Shown here piece by piece: positions 27,473 through 38,073 of a stretch of DNA of 64,000 bases. Source of the stretch: Nocardioides carbamazepini. GTDB lineage: Bacteria; Actinomycetota; Actinomycetes; Propionibacteriales; Nocardioidaceae. Under the pieces are notes generated by a model. It worked only from the letters and a program-made list of their open reading frames with translations. It did not search any database and was not told where the DNA came from. The first letter of the stretch is position 1; each line of letters starts with the position of its first letter. The DNA lies in NCBI RefSeq assembly GCF_024614185.1, contig NZ_JAHTLF010000013.1, positions 62,001-126,000 on the forward strand, read 5' to 3'. A program made the translations under genes and the position numbers.

Positions 27473-28461
27473 ACCGTCACATGAGGGGTGATCTGGGCGA
27501 GGGTCTTGTCGCCGATGCCGTCGACCTCGAGCAGCTCATCGACGCTGGTGAAGCCGCCGCGGGCCTCGCGCCACGCGATGATCGCCTGGGCGGTGACCGG
27601 CCCGACCTGGGGCAGCGACTCCAGCTCGGCCAGACCGGCGGTGTTGAGATTGACCAGCGGTCCGGCCGGGCCACCGCCGCCGGCCCCCGGGCTCCCGGAG
27701 GGCACCGTGGCTGCCGGCGCACCGACCACGACCTGCTCCCCGTCGACGAGGACGCGGGCGAGGTTGAGCGGGGTCAGGTCGACCCCCTTGCGGGCACCGC
27801 CGGCCGCCTCGACCGCGTCGGTGACCCGCGCCCCCGCGTCGAGGACGACGATGCCGGGCCGGCGCACCTTCCCCGCGACGTCGACCGTGACGGTCGCCGG
27901 TGCCGACGCGGCGGCCGCCGATCCCGTCGGCGGTGTCGGGGCGGCCGATGAGCCCGGCTCGGGCGGGAGGGTGGTGACGAGGGGGTCGGCCGGCGCGGCG
28001 GACACGGGCGCGAGCGGTCCGGGCCGGTCCCGCAGCACCCACCAGGTCGTGACGGCGAGTCCGAGGGCGACCGCGATGGCGACGACGGCGACCTGGGGCA
28101 TCCCGAGGGCGGGCAGCCGATCGGCGACGGAGGGCACCACGGCCCGCGGCCGTGGTCGTCGGCCCCGGCGCCGGGCCGCATGACGTCCCGGCAGCGGCAG
28201 CGCCGGCACCTCCCCGACCTCCACCTCGCGCACCGGGACCGCCGGGTCCACCGGGTGCGCCGGGTCCGGCGGCGCCGGGGCGGCCACCCGGGTGTGGTCC
28301 GCCCACCACGGCTCTGCCGTCTCCTCTGCCGGCTCGTCGGCCGCCTCCGGTGACGGCGTCGACCGGGCGACCCCCAGGTCCGCCGCGATCAGCGCCAGGC
28401 GGCGCGCGGCGGCATCGGCACCGGGCGGATCGGGGCGGGCGGCAGGGCGTCGGACGGGCAT
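27469..28461 (-). CDS. comEA: ComEA-family DNA-binding protein
   Basis: 330-residue membrane-anchored DNA receptor. Residues 1-120 form a proline- and arginine-rich cytoplasmic extension that is much longer than in classical ComEA; a single helix (VAVVAIAVALGLAVTTWWVL, about 122-142) anchors it. A Pro/Ala/Ser linker leads to an SLBB domain (VTVDVAGKVRRPGIVVLDAG) and a C-terminal helix-hairpin-helix pair (LVNLNTAGLAELESLPQVGP, VDELLEVDGIGDKTL). It is upstream of comEC and translationally coupled to it. The preceding 170 bases to degV contain no gene I can support. Confidence 0.92.
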   Translation of the reverse strand: MPVRRPAARPDPPGADAAARRLALIAADLGVARSTPSPEAADEPAEETAEPWWADHTRVAAPAPPDPAHPVDPAVPVREVEVGEVPALPLPGRHAARRRGRRPRPRAVVPSVADRLPALGMPQVAVVAIAVALGLAVTTWWVLRDRPGPLAPVSAAPADPLVTTLPPEPGSSAAPTPPTGSAAAASAPATVTVDVAGKVRRPGIVVLDAGARVTDAVEAAGGARKGVDLTPLNLARVLVDGEQVVVGAPAATVPSGSPGAGGGGPAGPLVNLNTAGLAELESLPQVGPVTAQAIIAWREARGGFTSVDELLEVDGIGDKTLAQITPHVTV

Positions 28462-28631
28462 GACGGCACGCTAGGTGCCGCGACCGGCGACCCCTCCGGA
28501 GACCCGGTCACCTGTGGACGGTCCGCAGGTGGATCCGGCCTGGGGACGAACGAGGTCGCCTGTCGTGACTGTTGGGGCTGGAGCGACCCGCTCGGCCCGG
28601 CTCAACGGCGGCCGCCGGCACGCTCCGCCGG

Positions 28632-29501
28632 TCAGCTCAGGACCGGCGCCACACAGATCGCCAGCATGCCGGGACCGACGTGGGCGCCGAGCACCCCGCC
28701 GAGCTCGACGCAGCGCACCGGCTCACCGGACCGCGCGGGGACCAGTCGCTCACCGACCTGCTCGACCAGGCGGGCCGCCATCGCCTCCGCACGCTCCGCG
28801 GCGGCCAGATGGGCGACGCACACCTCGACCTGCCGCTCCCCGGCCGCCTCGATCGCGAGCGCCTCGAGCCGGGCGATCGCCTTGGCCGCGGTGCGGACCT
28901 TCGCCTGCGGCGAGATCACGCCGTCGACGATGCCGAGCAACGGCTTGACCGCCAGCGCACCACCGAACACGGCCGCCGCGGCGCCGACCCGGCCGCCGCG
29001 ACGCAGGTGCTCCAGGGTGTCGACGTAGAACAGCGACGTCGCCACCGCGGCTCGCTGCCGGGCGGCCTCGGCCGCCTCGGCCGCCGTGCCCCCGGCCTCG
29101 ATCACGTCGAGGGCGGACTCGACGGCGTACCCCGTCGCGACGCCGACCTGCCGGGAGTCGACGCAGGTCACCGGGACCGGCGCCGCGCGGGAGGCGACGA
29201 GCGCGGACTCGAAGGTGCCGCTGACCTCTGCGGACAGGTGCACCGACACGATCTCGGTCGCGCCCTCGGCGGCGAGCCGCGCGTAGAGGTCGGCGAACAC
29301 CGCCGGCGAGGCCCTCGACGTGCTGACGGCGCGCTTCTCCTTCAGCGCCACCGCGAGCCGCTCGGGCGTGACCTCCTCGGCACCCTCGTCGTAGACGTCG
29401 TCGTCGATGACCACCTGCAGCGGGACCACGTGCACCCCACTGGCCTCGGCGACCTCCGCCGGGACGGTCGAGGTGGAGTCGGTGACCACGACGATCGACA
29501 T
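28632..29501 (-). CDS. DegV family fatty-acid-binding protein
   Basis: 289-residue DegV/FakB-type protein that binds a fatty acid for delivery to a kinase. N terminus SIVVVTDSTSTVPAEVAEAS has the conserved DSTS-like phosphate-interacting motif, and EIVSVHLSAEVSGTFESA the conserved Ser/Thr lining the acyl tunnel; the C-terminal domain has VCVAHLAAAERAEAMAARLV. A FakA-like kinase gene is not next to it. It sits in the backbone order leuS-degV-comEA. Confidence 0.93.
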   Translation of the reverse strand: MSIVVVTDSTSTVPAEVAEASGVHVVPLQVVIDDDVYDEGAEEVTPERLAVALKEKRAVSTSRASPAVFADLYARLAAEGATEIVSVHLSAEVSGTFESALVASRAAPVPVTCVDSRQVGVATGYAVESALDVIEAGGTAAEAAEAARQRAAVATSLFYVDTLEHLRRGGRVGAAAAVFGGALAVKPLLGIVDGVISPQAKVRTAAKAIARLEALAIEAAGERQVEVCVAHLAAAERAEAMAARLVEQVGERLVPARSGEPVRCVELGGVLGAHVGPGMLAICVAPVLS

Positions 29502-29567
29502 GCGCAGAGGCTATCGCTAGGCGCCCGTCCAGGGACGCTGCCGGACCCCGGCCGCTACAGTCGCGCC

Positions 29568-29852
29568 ATGGCGACGATCAAGGCGCAGCCGGACGACACC
29601 ACGCTGCTGGTGTTCGACGGCCAGGTGCTGGAGATGTTCGGCCGCGTCGACGCCCACCGCATCCACGTCTGGCAGCAGCCGGTGCTGGAGCTGCGCGACG
29701 GCAAGCGCCCACAGGCACGGATCCGGTGCGAGATCGGCACCGAGTACACCTTCCCGTTCGACACCCACCGCCGCGCCGAGCTCGAGGCCCTCGCGGCCGC
29801 GCTGGCCGACGCCGACGGCACCGGCAGCACCGGCAGCACCGACGTCGACTGA
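29568..29852 (+). CDS. Hypothetical protein, 94 residues
   Basis: Small acidic protein beginning at ATG 29568 (MATIKAQPDDTTLLVFDGQV). It has no signal peptide. Alternating residues (LLVFDGQVLEMFGRVDAHRI, HVWQQPVLELRDGKRPQ, GTEYTFPFDTHRRAELEALA) suggest a PH-like beta barrel closed by a C-terminal helix, then a Gly-Ser-Thr repeat tail (GTGSTGSTDVD). It lies between divergent degV and convergent leuS. Function unknown. Confidence 0.68.
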   Translation: MATIKAQPDDTTLLVFDGQVLEMFGRVDAHRIHVWQQPVLELRDGKRPQARIRCEIGTEYTFPFDTHRRAELEALAAALADADGTGSTGSTDVD

Positions 29853-29872
29853 CCCGCGGCGCGCCGATCTGC

Positions 29873-32362
<2,490 letters not shown>

Positions 32363-32422
32363 CTCAACTCTCTCGTCTCGGTCCGGCACCCCGTTGTCGC
32401 GCAGACCACGCTCCGGACATGC

Positions 32423-32478
32423 AAAAGCCCCTCGCCAGGGAGGGGCCGCCGCGTCGACCGGTCTGGTCGCCGACGCGG
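32423..32478 (-). promoter_or_regulatory. Transcription attenuator of leuS (pause hairpin plus intrinsic terminator)
   Basis: Read on the minus strand, just after the leader peptide come two hairpins. The first is CCGCGTCG...CGACGCGG (32471-32478 with 32449-32456, GACC/GGTC inside). The second is GCCCCTC (32440-32446) with GAGGGGC (32427-32433), loop CCTGGC, followed by TTTT (32426-32423), a proper intrinsic terminator about 60 bases before the leuS ATG. Stalling of ribosomes at the leader's Leu codons would free the terminator arm. Confidence 0.8.
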
Positions 32479-32499
32479 CTAGGTAAGGAGCAGGATCAT
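32479..32499 (-). CDS. leuS leader peptide (Met-Ile-Leu-Leu-Leu-Thr)
   Basis: ATG ATC CTG CTC CTT ACC TAG gives a six-residue peptide with three consecutive leucine codons, stopping directly at the 5' side of the attenuator hairpin. A longer form can start at GTG 32505 (VRMILLLT). Another tiny frame, starting at ATG 32513 five bases after AGGAG, encodes MTVCG and ends with TGA overlapping this ATG (ATGA), so translation could be coupled. CTC and CTG are common codons here, CTT is rare, which would favour stalling. Confidence 0.75.
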   Translation of the reverse strand: MILLLT

Positions 32500-32575
32500 C
32501 CGCACACGGTCATGCTACTCCTCTGCCGGTCCACACCCGCCACGGCGCCGCACGGACCGGCGTACGGCGACCGTC

Positions 32576-34372
32576 TCACTCGGGGCGGTCCTCCGGACCC
32601 GCGGACCCGCGGGCCCACGCCGCCCACAGGCGGGCGTAGACACCCTGCGCAGCCGTGAGCTCCTCGGGCGTGCCCAGCTCGACCAGTCGGCCGTCCTCCA
32701 TGACGGCGATCCGGTCGCACCGTGCGGCCTGGCTGAGCCGGTGGGCCACGATGATCGTCGTGCGGCCGGTGGTGGCCCGCTCGATCGCGTCCTCGAGCTG
32801 ACGGGCGCCGGCGCTGCCGGCCTCCGCCGTCGCCTCGTCGAGGACGACGACAGGCGGGTCGGCGAGCACGAGCCGGGCCAGGGCGACCTCCTGGGCCTGG
32901 AGCGCGGTGAGCGGGTGTCCCCCGGCACCGATGGACGTGTCGATCCCGTCGGGCAGCGCGGCGACCCAGGCCCGCGCGCCGACCAGGTCGAGCGCAGCGA
33001 CGAGGTCGTCGTCGCTCGCGTCGGGCGCGACCAGGAGCAGGTCCTCACGCAGGCTGCCGCGGAAGAGATGCACGTCCTGGGTCACCAGCGCGGCCGTGTG
33101 CCGCAACACCTCCGGTGACAGCTCGGCCGTCGTCGCGCCGCCCAGCCACACCGTGCCGTCGGTCGGCAGCCGCAGCCCGGTCACGAGCGCGCCGAGCGTG
33201 CTCTTGCCGGCACCGCTCGCCCCCACGACGGCCAGCCGCTCCCCGGGCGCGATCTCGAGCGAGAGGTCGTGGATGACCGGGTGGTCCCGGTGATAGCCGA
33301 ACCCGACCCCCTTGAAGGCCACGGAGCGGTCGGCGACCGCGACCTCGCCCGGCGGCACCGACCGGCGCGGCACCTCGAGGACACCGACGAGGCGGCCGAG
33401 GCCGGCGGCGGCCGACTGCACGTCCTCCAGCAGGGCCAGCACGATGTTGATCGGGTTGAAGAGCCGGATGAACATGAGCGCAGCCGCCGTCGCCGCGCCG
33501 GCCGTCACGGCGTCACGCGCCACGAGCCAGCCGCCGACGGCGAGGATCGCGCCGGTGCCGACGTACTCGGCGAGGTTGAGGCGCTGGAAGAACACGGTCC
33601 GCATCCGCACCGCGTCCAGGCGCAGTCCCCGCGTCGTCATCGCGCGGCGACGGACGGTGTCGCGGTGCCGCTCCCCGAGCCCGAGTGCACGCACCGTTCC
33701 GCTGGCCTGGACCGACTCGAGGATCTGTTGCACCTCGGCACCCTCGGCGCGCGACAGGGAGCGATAGGTCGGGCCGGCGAGACGCAGGTAGCCACGGGTG
33801 GCCCACACCTGGATGGGTACGGCGAGCAGCGCGGCCAGCGCGAACCGGTAGTCGACGACGGCCAGGCCCACCAGGCTCAGGACGAGGGTGATGGCGGCGC
33901 CACCGAACCTGCTGAGGACGGCCCGCACGACGTCGGCGAGCGCCCGGACGTCCTGGCTGACCCGGGCGAGGAGATCGCCGGTGCCGGAGTCCTCCACGAC
34001 GCCGTACTCCAGATGCAGGGCGTGGTCGAGCACCTCCTCGCGCAGCTCGGCGACCGCGGGCTCGCCGACGCGGGCGATGAGCAGCTCGGCCACCAGGCCG
34101 GCGACACCGGCGAGCGCGGCCAGCGCCACCAGGGCGACGACCGGTCCGACCACGGAACCGCCGTCGGCGCCGGGCGCGAACACGTCGTCGACGACCCGGC
34201 CGATCACGACGGGGACGGCAATGCCGGCAGCGGCGGCGACGACCATCATCAGCACGGCGCCGAGGGCGAGCCCGGCCCGCGGGCGCATGATCCGGCGCAG
34301 CACGCGCAGCGTGGCCCGGCCGGAGGCGACGCCGATCAGGGCGGTGATGGGCTCGCTCGTCGGGGCCGTCAT
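32576..34372 (-). CDS. ABC transporter half-transporter, canonical ATPase with degenerate signature (IrtB-like)
   Basis: Exporter-fold half transporter, 598 residues: six-helix membrane domain to about 320 and an ATPase domain. Start ATG 34372 overlaps the stop of its partner (ATGA). Walker A GASGAGKST (384-392), Q-loop Gln432, Walker B VVVLDE (Asp512, Glu513) and H-loop His544 are intact, but the signature is LTALQ (488-492) instead of LSGGQ. It complements the partner subunit, whose LSGGQ is intact but whose other motifs are lost, leaving one working composite ATP site. With the flavoprotein upstream it resembles mycobacterial IrtAB, an exporter-fold siderophore importer. Confidence 0.9.
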   Translation of the reverse strand: MTAPTSEPITALIGVASGRATLRVLRRIMRPRAGLALGAVLMMVVAAAAGIAVPVVIGRVVDDVFAPGADGGSVVGPVVALVALAALAGVAGLVAELLIARVGEPAVAELREEVLDHALHLEYGVVEDSGTGDLLARVSQDVRALADVVRAVLSRFGGAAITLVLSLVGLAVVDYRFALAALLAVPIQVWATRGYLRLAGPTYRSLSRAEGAEVQQILESVQASGTVRALGLGERHRDTVRRRAMTTRGLRLDAVRMRTVFFQRLNLAEYVGTGAILAVGGWLVARDAVTAGAATAAALMFIRLFNPINIVLALLEDVQSAAAGLGRLVGVLEVPRRSVPPGEVAVADRSVAFKGVGFGYHRDHPVIHDLSLEIAPGERLAVVGASGAGKSTLGALVTGLRLPTDGTVWLGGATTAELSPEVLRHTAALVTQDVHLFRGSLREDLLLVAPDASDDDLVAALDLVGARAWVAALPDGIDTSIGAGGHPLTALQAQEVALARLVLADPPVVVLDEATAEAGSAGARQLEDAIERATTGRTTIIVAHRLSQAARCDRIAVMEDGRLVELGTPEELTAAQGVYARLWAAWARGSAGPEDRPE

Positions 34373-36045
34373 CGCAGCACCGCCGTTGCGTAGCCCGCGT
34401 GGTCCAGCAGCGCGTGGTGGGTGTCCGCGGGCAGACCGTCGGTCAGCCACACGACCTCGTCGCAGGCGTCCAGCAGCACGGGGCTGGTGGTGAGCACCAC
34501 GGTCGTCAGACCCGCGCGGAGGGCAGTCATCCGCTCGGCCACGAGTGCCTCGGTGACCGAGTCGACGGCGCTGGTCGGCTCGTGCAGGACGAGCGCCGGG
34601 GGCTGCAGGGCGAGTGCCCGGGCGAGGCCGACCCGCTGGCGCTGACCGCCGGAGAGCAGGTGACCGCCCTCCCCGACCTCGGCGTCGAGACCGCCCGGCA
34701 GCACCTCGATGACGTCGGTGACGGCGGCCGCCTCGAGCGCGGCCTCCACCGCGGCCGGCTCCCGCCCGGCACCGTCGACGTTCGCGGCGAGGGTGCCGGT
34801 GAACAGCCGCACGTCGTGCGGGGCGACGACCAGCGTCGCGCGCAGGGCGGCCGGGTCGGCGGCGCTCAGGGGCAGGTCGCCCAGACGCGTCAGGTCCCCG
34901 TCGGGGCGAGGCTCGCCGGTCAGCGCGGCCGCCAGGCGCTCGAGCTGCTCGGGGCTGCCGACGACGCCCGTCGTCGCGCCGGCCCGCAGCCGCAGGGTCT
35001 GGCCGGCCAGGCCGACCACCACGCCGTCCACGTCGATGGGCTGCGGGTGCGACGGCACGGCCCTGTCGCCGTACGCCGGCGGGGTGGTCACGAGGACCCC
35101 CGCGACCCGCGCCGCCGCCGCCCGCACGGTCGCCAGCTCCGCGAAGGTGTAGGCCACCATCTGCAGCGGCCCGGCGAGGAACTGGGCCAGGCCCAGTGCC
35201 GCGACCAGCGCGCCGAGACTCAGCTGCCCGTCGAGGGCGAGCGCGCCGGCGACGGCGACCGTCACCGCGACCAGCAGGGCCGGAGCAAGGGCAGCCAGCG
35301 CCTCGAACCCGGCGTTCGCGCGGGCGCTGCGCAGCGAGGCGATCAGGGCGCGACCACTCACCAGGCGGAAGCGCCGGCTCGCGGCGTCCTCCGCCGAGAG
35401 CCCCTTGAGGACCCGGAGGCCGGTGAGCAGGTCCGAGGCCGCGTCGGCCGCCTCGGCACCGGCCCGGCGGTCCGCGATGATCCGCCGCTCCAGGATCGCG
35501 GAGACCCGGTGCAGCAGGAACGCGACCACGACGACGCCGACCACGACGACGACGCCGACCACGAGGTGGATCCGCAGCAGGGCGACGACGGCGACGACCA
35601 TGCCCGCCAAGCCGGCGGCGAACATCTGCAGCACCCCCGAGGTCTCCGCAACCGCCCGGACGTCGGAGGACGCGACCTCGGCGAGACCACCGGAGCCGGC
35701 CTCATGCGAGCCCACACCGCGGACGTCGAGCAGGTGGGCGGCGACCCGGCCACGCAGGGCGACCTCGGCGTCGGCGACCACCCGCGTCGCCGTCCGGTCG
35801 AAGCAGAAGTAGGAGAAGGACAGCAGCGCGAAGGTCGCGCCGAGCACGACCAGCCACAGCAGCAGAGCCTGGTCGTCCCGGGCGCTGACCCCGCGGTCGA
35901 GCGCGAGGCCGACGACGACGGGGACGAGCGCCTCCCCCGACTGGTGGCCGATCGCGCACACCGTCGCGAGCGTCACCCGCCACGGTTGGGCGGTCACGGC
36001 ATCGCGCAGCAGGCCACGGGCCTCGGGGGTGGTCGGCTCAGACAT
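34369..36045 (-). CDS. ABC transporter half-transporter with degenerate ATPase motifs (IrtA-like transport part)
   Basis: 558 residues: six-helix exporter-type membrane domain then an ATPase domain in which only the signature LSGGQ (464-468) is canonical. Walker A is replaced by VVGSPEQLE (361-369, no Lys), the Q-loop reads APHD, Walker B is ALVLHEP with His488 for Asp, and the switch His is Thr (VVLTTSP). It must therefore work as the non-catalytic half of a heterodimer. ATG 36045 lies within the end of the 28-residue frame (ATGTCTGA). IrtA normally carries an N-terminal siderophore-interacting domain; here that domain is the separate gene at 36312-37199. Confidence 0.9.
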   Translation of the reverse strand: MSEPTTPEARGLLRDAVTAQPWRVTLATVCAIGHQSGEALVPVVVGLALDRGVSARDDQALLLWLVVLGATFALLSFSYFCFDRTATRVVADAEVALRGRVAAHLLDVRGVGSHEAGSGGLAEVASSDVRAVAETSGVLQMFAAGLAGMVVAVVALLRIHLVVGVVVVVGVVVVAFLLHRVSAILERRIIADRRAGAEAADAASDLLTGLRVLKGLSAEDAASRRFRLVSGRALIASLRSARANAGFEALAALAPALLVAVTVAVAGALALDGQLSLGALVAALGLAQFLAGPLQMVAYTFAELATVRAAAARVAGVLVTTPPAYGDRAVPSHPQPIDVDGVVVGLAGQTLRLRAGATTGVVGSPEQLERLAAALTGEPRPDGDLTRLGDLPLSAADPAALRATLVVAPHDVRLFTGTLAANVDGAGREPAAVEAALEAAAVTDVIEVLPGGLDAEVGEGGHLLSGGQRQRVGLARALALQPPALVLHEPTSAVDSVTEALVAERMTALRAGLTTVVLTTSPVLLDACDEVVWLTDGLPADTHHALLDHAGYATAVLR

Positions 36046-36124
36046 CGCTGCCCAGCGGGAGGGCGAGCGGCGCGCCGGAGACCGGGGCAGAGCAGAACGT
36101 CAGGTCCTGTGCTTCGAGGGTCAT
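36038..36124 (-). CDS. 28-residue frame coupled inside the iron-uptake operon
   Basis: Translation reads MTLEAQDLTFCSAPVSGAPL and ends ALPLGSDV. The ATG overlaps the stop of the membrane peptide (ATGA) and its TGA falls inside the ABC start (ATGTCTGA). One Cys at position 11; Leu/Pro/Ala-rich second half; it uses GAA, GCA and TCT codons that are rare in this window. No obvious RBS of its own, as expected for re-initiation. It may be a genuine small protein or merely a coupling frame. Confidence 0.45.
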   Translation of the reverse strand: MTLEAQDLTFCSAPVSGAPLALPLGSDV

Positions 36125-36315
36125 CGGGTCTCCTTGCGTGCCTGGACGAGCAGCACCCGGGCCAGGCAGGCGCCCATCGCTGCCGAGGGAACCCTACGGA
36201 CACCGGCCGACCGGTTCAGCCGCCGGGCCAGCCGGGGCCGGGACCCGACGAGCAGGACCGCGACCAGGACCAGGGCGAGCAGCGTCCGGCCGATCCCGCG
36301 CAGGTCGTTCCTCAC
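36121..36315 (-). CDS. Small single-helix membrane protein
   Basis: 64-residue peptide from GTG 36315, whose GTGA overlaps the stop of the siderophore-interacting protein. One hydrophobic helix (GIGRTLLALVLVAVLLVG, about 7-24) is followed by an Arg-rich stretch (SRPRLARRLNRSAGVRRV). This is positive-inside with the C terminus in the cytoplasm, or an accessory subunit of the transporter. No family recognised. Operon position between the flavoprotein and the ABC pair suggests it helps dock the reductase to the membrane. Confidence 0.65.
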   Translation of the reverse strand: MRNDLRGIGRTLLALVLVAVLLVGSRPRLARRLNRSAGVRRVPSAAMGACLARVLLVQARKETR

Positions 36316-37199
36316 AGCCCGAGCTCGGCCAGCCGAGCCTCGTACTCGTCCTCCAGATCCTCCTCGTCGCCGCCCTTCTCCCAGATGGCGTCGAGGGCGG
36401 CACGGGTGTCCGCGCCGAGGCCGTCGTAGCGCTCCCGCCACTTCTCGGCGTCCTCGATCCAGTACCCCACGGTCTTGTACGCCGCCGCGGGCAGCCGCAG
36501 CTCGTGACGCAGGTGCTTGCGCACGCCGCGCAGCACCTTCGACTCGCCCGCGACCCAGACGTAGCCGACGCCCTCGGGCCGCGGCAGCGCCCGCACGATC
36601 TCCTCGAGCCGGCTCGGCGCGTGGCCGTTGCCGCCGTGGACCCACACGACCTCGAGGCCGGGCCGGGCTCGGACGTCGATCTCGTGCTCCGGCCCGGGGA
36701 CCTCCAGCACCAGCCGGGTCGCCGCGGTGGTGGTCTCGGCCAGGCGCACCGCGGCCGGCAGGCCGGCGTAGTCGGCGATCAGCACCTGCCAGTCCAGCCC
36801 CGCTGGCGGACCGTAGAGGGCGGTCGGCGTGTTGAGCCCGATCACCTGGCCGGGCGTGGCCTGGCGCGCCCACGTGGCGGCCACGCCGCCCTCGTGGACG
36901 ACGAAGTCGACGGTCAGTCGCCGTGCCTGGGCGTCCCAGTGGCGCACCGTGTAGGTCCGGAGCCGGTCGAGGTCGATCGAGCCGTAGTCGAGGTTGCCGT
37001 CGACGATGCCCGGGAGCTGCGGTCGCCGGTCGGGGTCGGTCGGGAAGAGCAGTCGGATGTACTCGTCGCCGACCCCCGTCGACCGGTAGCCGGCGAGCCC
37101 CTCGCCGCCGAACACGACACGCCGCATGCCGGCGGTCAGGTCGACCGCGTCGAGCACCTCGGCGTGATGCACCGCCATCTCCACGTCGGTCCCGCTCAC
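36312..37199 (-). CDS. Siderophore-interacting protein (FAD-dependent ferric-siderophore reductase)
   Basis: 295-residue flavoprotein of the SIP family that reduces ferric siderophores with NAD(P)H to release iron. The FAD-binding motif RTYTVR (about 88-93) lies in the N-terminal barrel, and the C-terminal SIP domain has GYVWVAGESKVLRGVRKHLRHE. The tail is acidic (EEDLEDEYEARLAEL). It leads a five-gene overlapping operon with the IrtAB-like ABC pair, under an iron box 22 bases upstream of the ATG, which supports iron acquisition. Confidence 0.93.
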   Translation of the reverse strand: MSGTDVEMAVHHAEVLDAVDLTAGMRRVVFGGEGLAGYRSTGVGDEYIRLLFPTDPDRRPQLPGIVDGNLDYGSIDLDRLRTYTVRHWDAQARRLTVDFVVHEGGVAATWARQATPGQVIGLNTPTALYGPPAGLDWQVLIADYAGLPAAVRLAETTTAATRLVLEVPGPEHEIDVRARPGLEVVWVHGGNGHAPSRLEEIVRALPRPEGVGYVWVAGESKVLRGVRKHLRHELRLPAAAYKTVGYWIEDAEKWRERYDGLGADTRAALDAIWEKGGDEEDLEDEYEARLAELGL

Positions 37200-37220
37200 T
37201 TCGCCTCCTTGCCGCTGCGA

Positions 37221-37239
37221 TTAGGCAAGGCACACCTTA
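37221..37239 (-). promoter_or_regulatory. DtxR/IdeR-type iron box of the siderophore-reductase/ABC operon
   Basis: On the minus strand TAAGGTGTGCCTTGCCTAA matches the iron-box consensus at about 14 of 19 positions, including both outer AGG/CCT half-sites. It ends 22 bases before the start codon at 37199, so the regulator would block transcription. Confidence 0.78.
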
Positions 37240-37311
37240 GTGAGGTCGGGAGACCTGTGTCCTGCGGGTCCACATCGCGGCCGGCGTCGGCGACCCACTA
37301 CCGTGCGGGCC

Positions 37312-38073
37312 ATGACCGTTACCGACCTGTTCCGCCTCGACGGCAAGGTCGCCGTCGTCACCGGCGCCAGCTCCGGCCTGGGCGTCGACTTCGCCAAGGC
37401 CCTGGCCGAGGCCGGCGCCGACGTCGCTCTCGGCGCCCGGCGTGTCGACCGGCTCGCCGACACCGCCGCCCTCGTCGAGGCCGCCGGCCGCCGCGCCCTC
37501 GGCGTCGCGACCGACGTCGCCGACCCCGCGTCCTGCCAGGCCCTCGTCGACGCCGCCGTCGCCGAGTTCGGCAAGGTGGACATCCTCGTCAACAACGCCG
37601 GCATCGGCACCGCCGTGCCCGCGACCCGCGAGGCGCCGGACGAGTTCCGACAGGTCATCGACATCAACCTCAACGGCAGCTACTGGATGGCCCAGGCCTG
37701 CGGCCGGGTGATGGCGCCGGGCTCGAGCATCATCAACATCTCCTCGGTCCTCGGCATCACCACCGCCGGGCTCCCCCAGGCGGCGTACGCCGCGTCCAAG
37801 GCGGGCGTCATCGGCCTGACCCGCGACCTCGCGCAGCAGTGGACGGGCCGCAAGGGCATCCGGGTCAACGCCATCGCTCCGGGGTTCTTCGCCTCCGAGA
37901 TGACCGACAGCTACCCGCCGGGCTATCTCGACGCGCAGAAGCAGCGGATCCCGGCCGGCCGCAAGGGCGACGCCCGCGAGCTGGCCGCGACGCTCGTCTT
38001 CCTCGCCTCGGACGCCGCCGGCTACATCACCGGGCAGACGCTCGCCGTCGACGGCGGACTCACCATCACCTGA
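37312..38073 (+). CDS. SDR-family oxidoreductase
   Basis: 253-residue classical short-chain dehydrogenase. NAD(P) motif VVTGASSGLG (17-26), NNAG, catalytic Ser in IINISSVLG, and YAASK (Tyr/Lys) are present; the C terminus ends ITGQTLAVDGGLTIT. The protein resembles 3-oxoacyl-ACP reductase or gluconate 5-dehydrogenase types; substrate unknown. Its stop codon is part of an 18-base inverted repeat shared with the stop of the convergent PhoX-like gene. Confidence 0.9.
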   Translation: MTVTDLFRLDGKVAVVTGASSGLGVDFAKALAEAGADVALGARRVDRLADTAALVEAAGRRALGVATDVADPASCQALVDAAVAEFGKVDILVNNAGIGTAVPATREAPDEFRQVIDINLNGSYWMAQACGRVMAPGSSIINISSVLGITTAGLPQAAYAASKAGVIGLTRDLAQQWTGRKGIRVNAIAPGFFASEMTDSYPPGYLDAQKQRIPAGRKGDARELAATLVFLASDAAGYITGQTLAVDGGLTIT

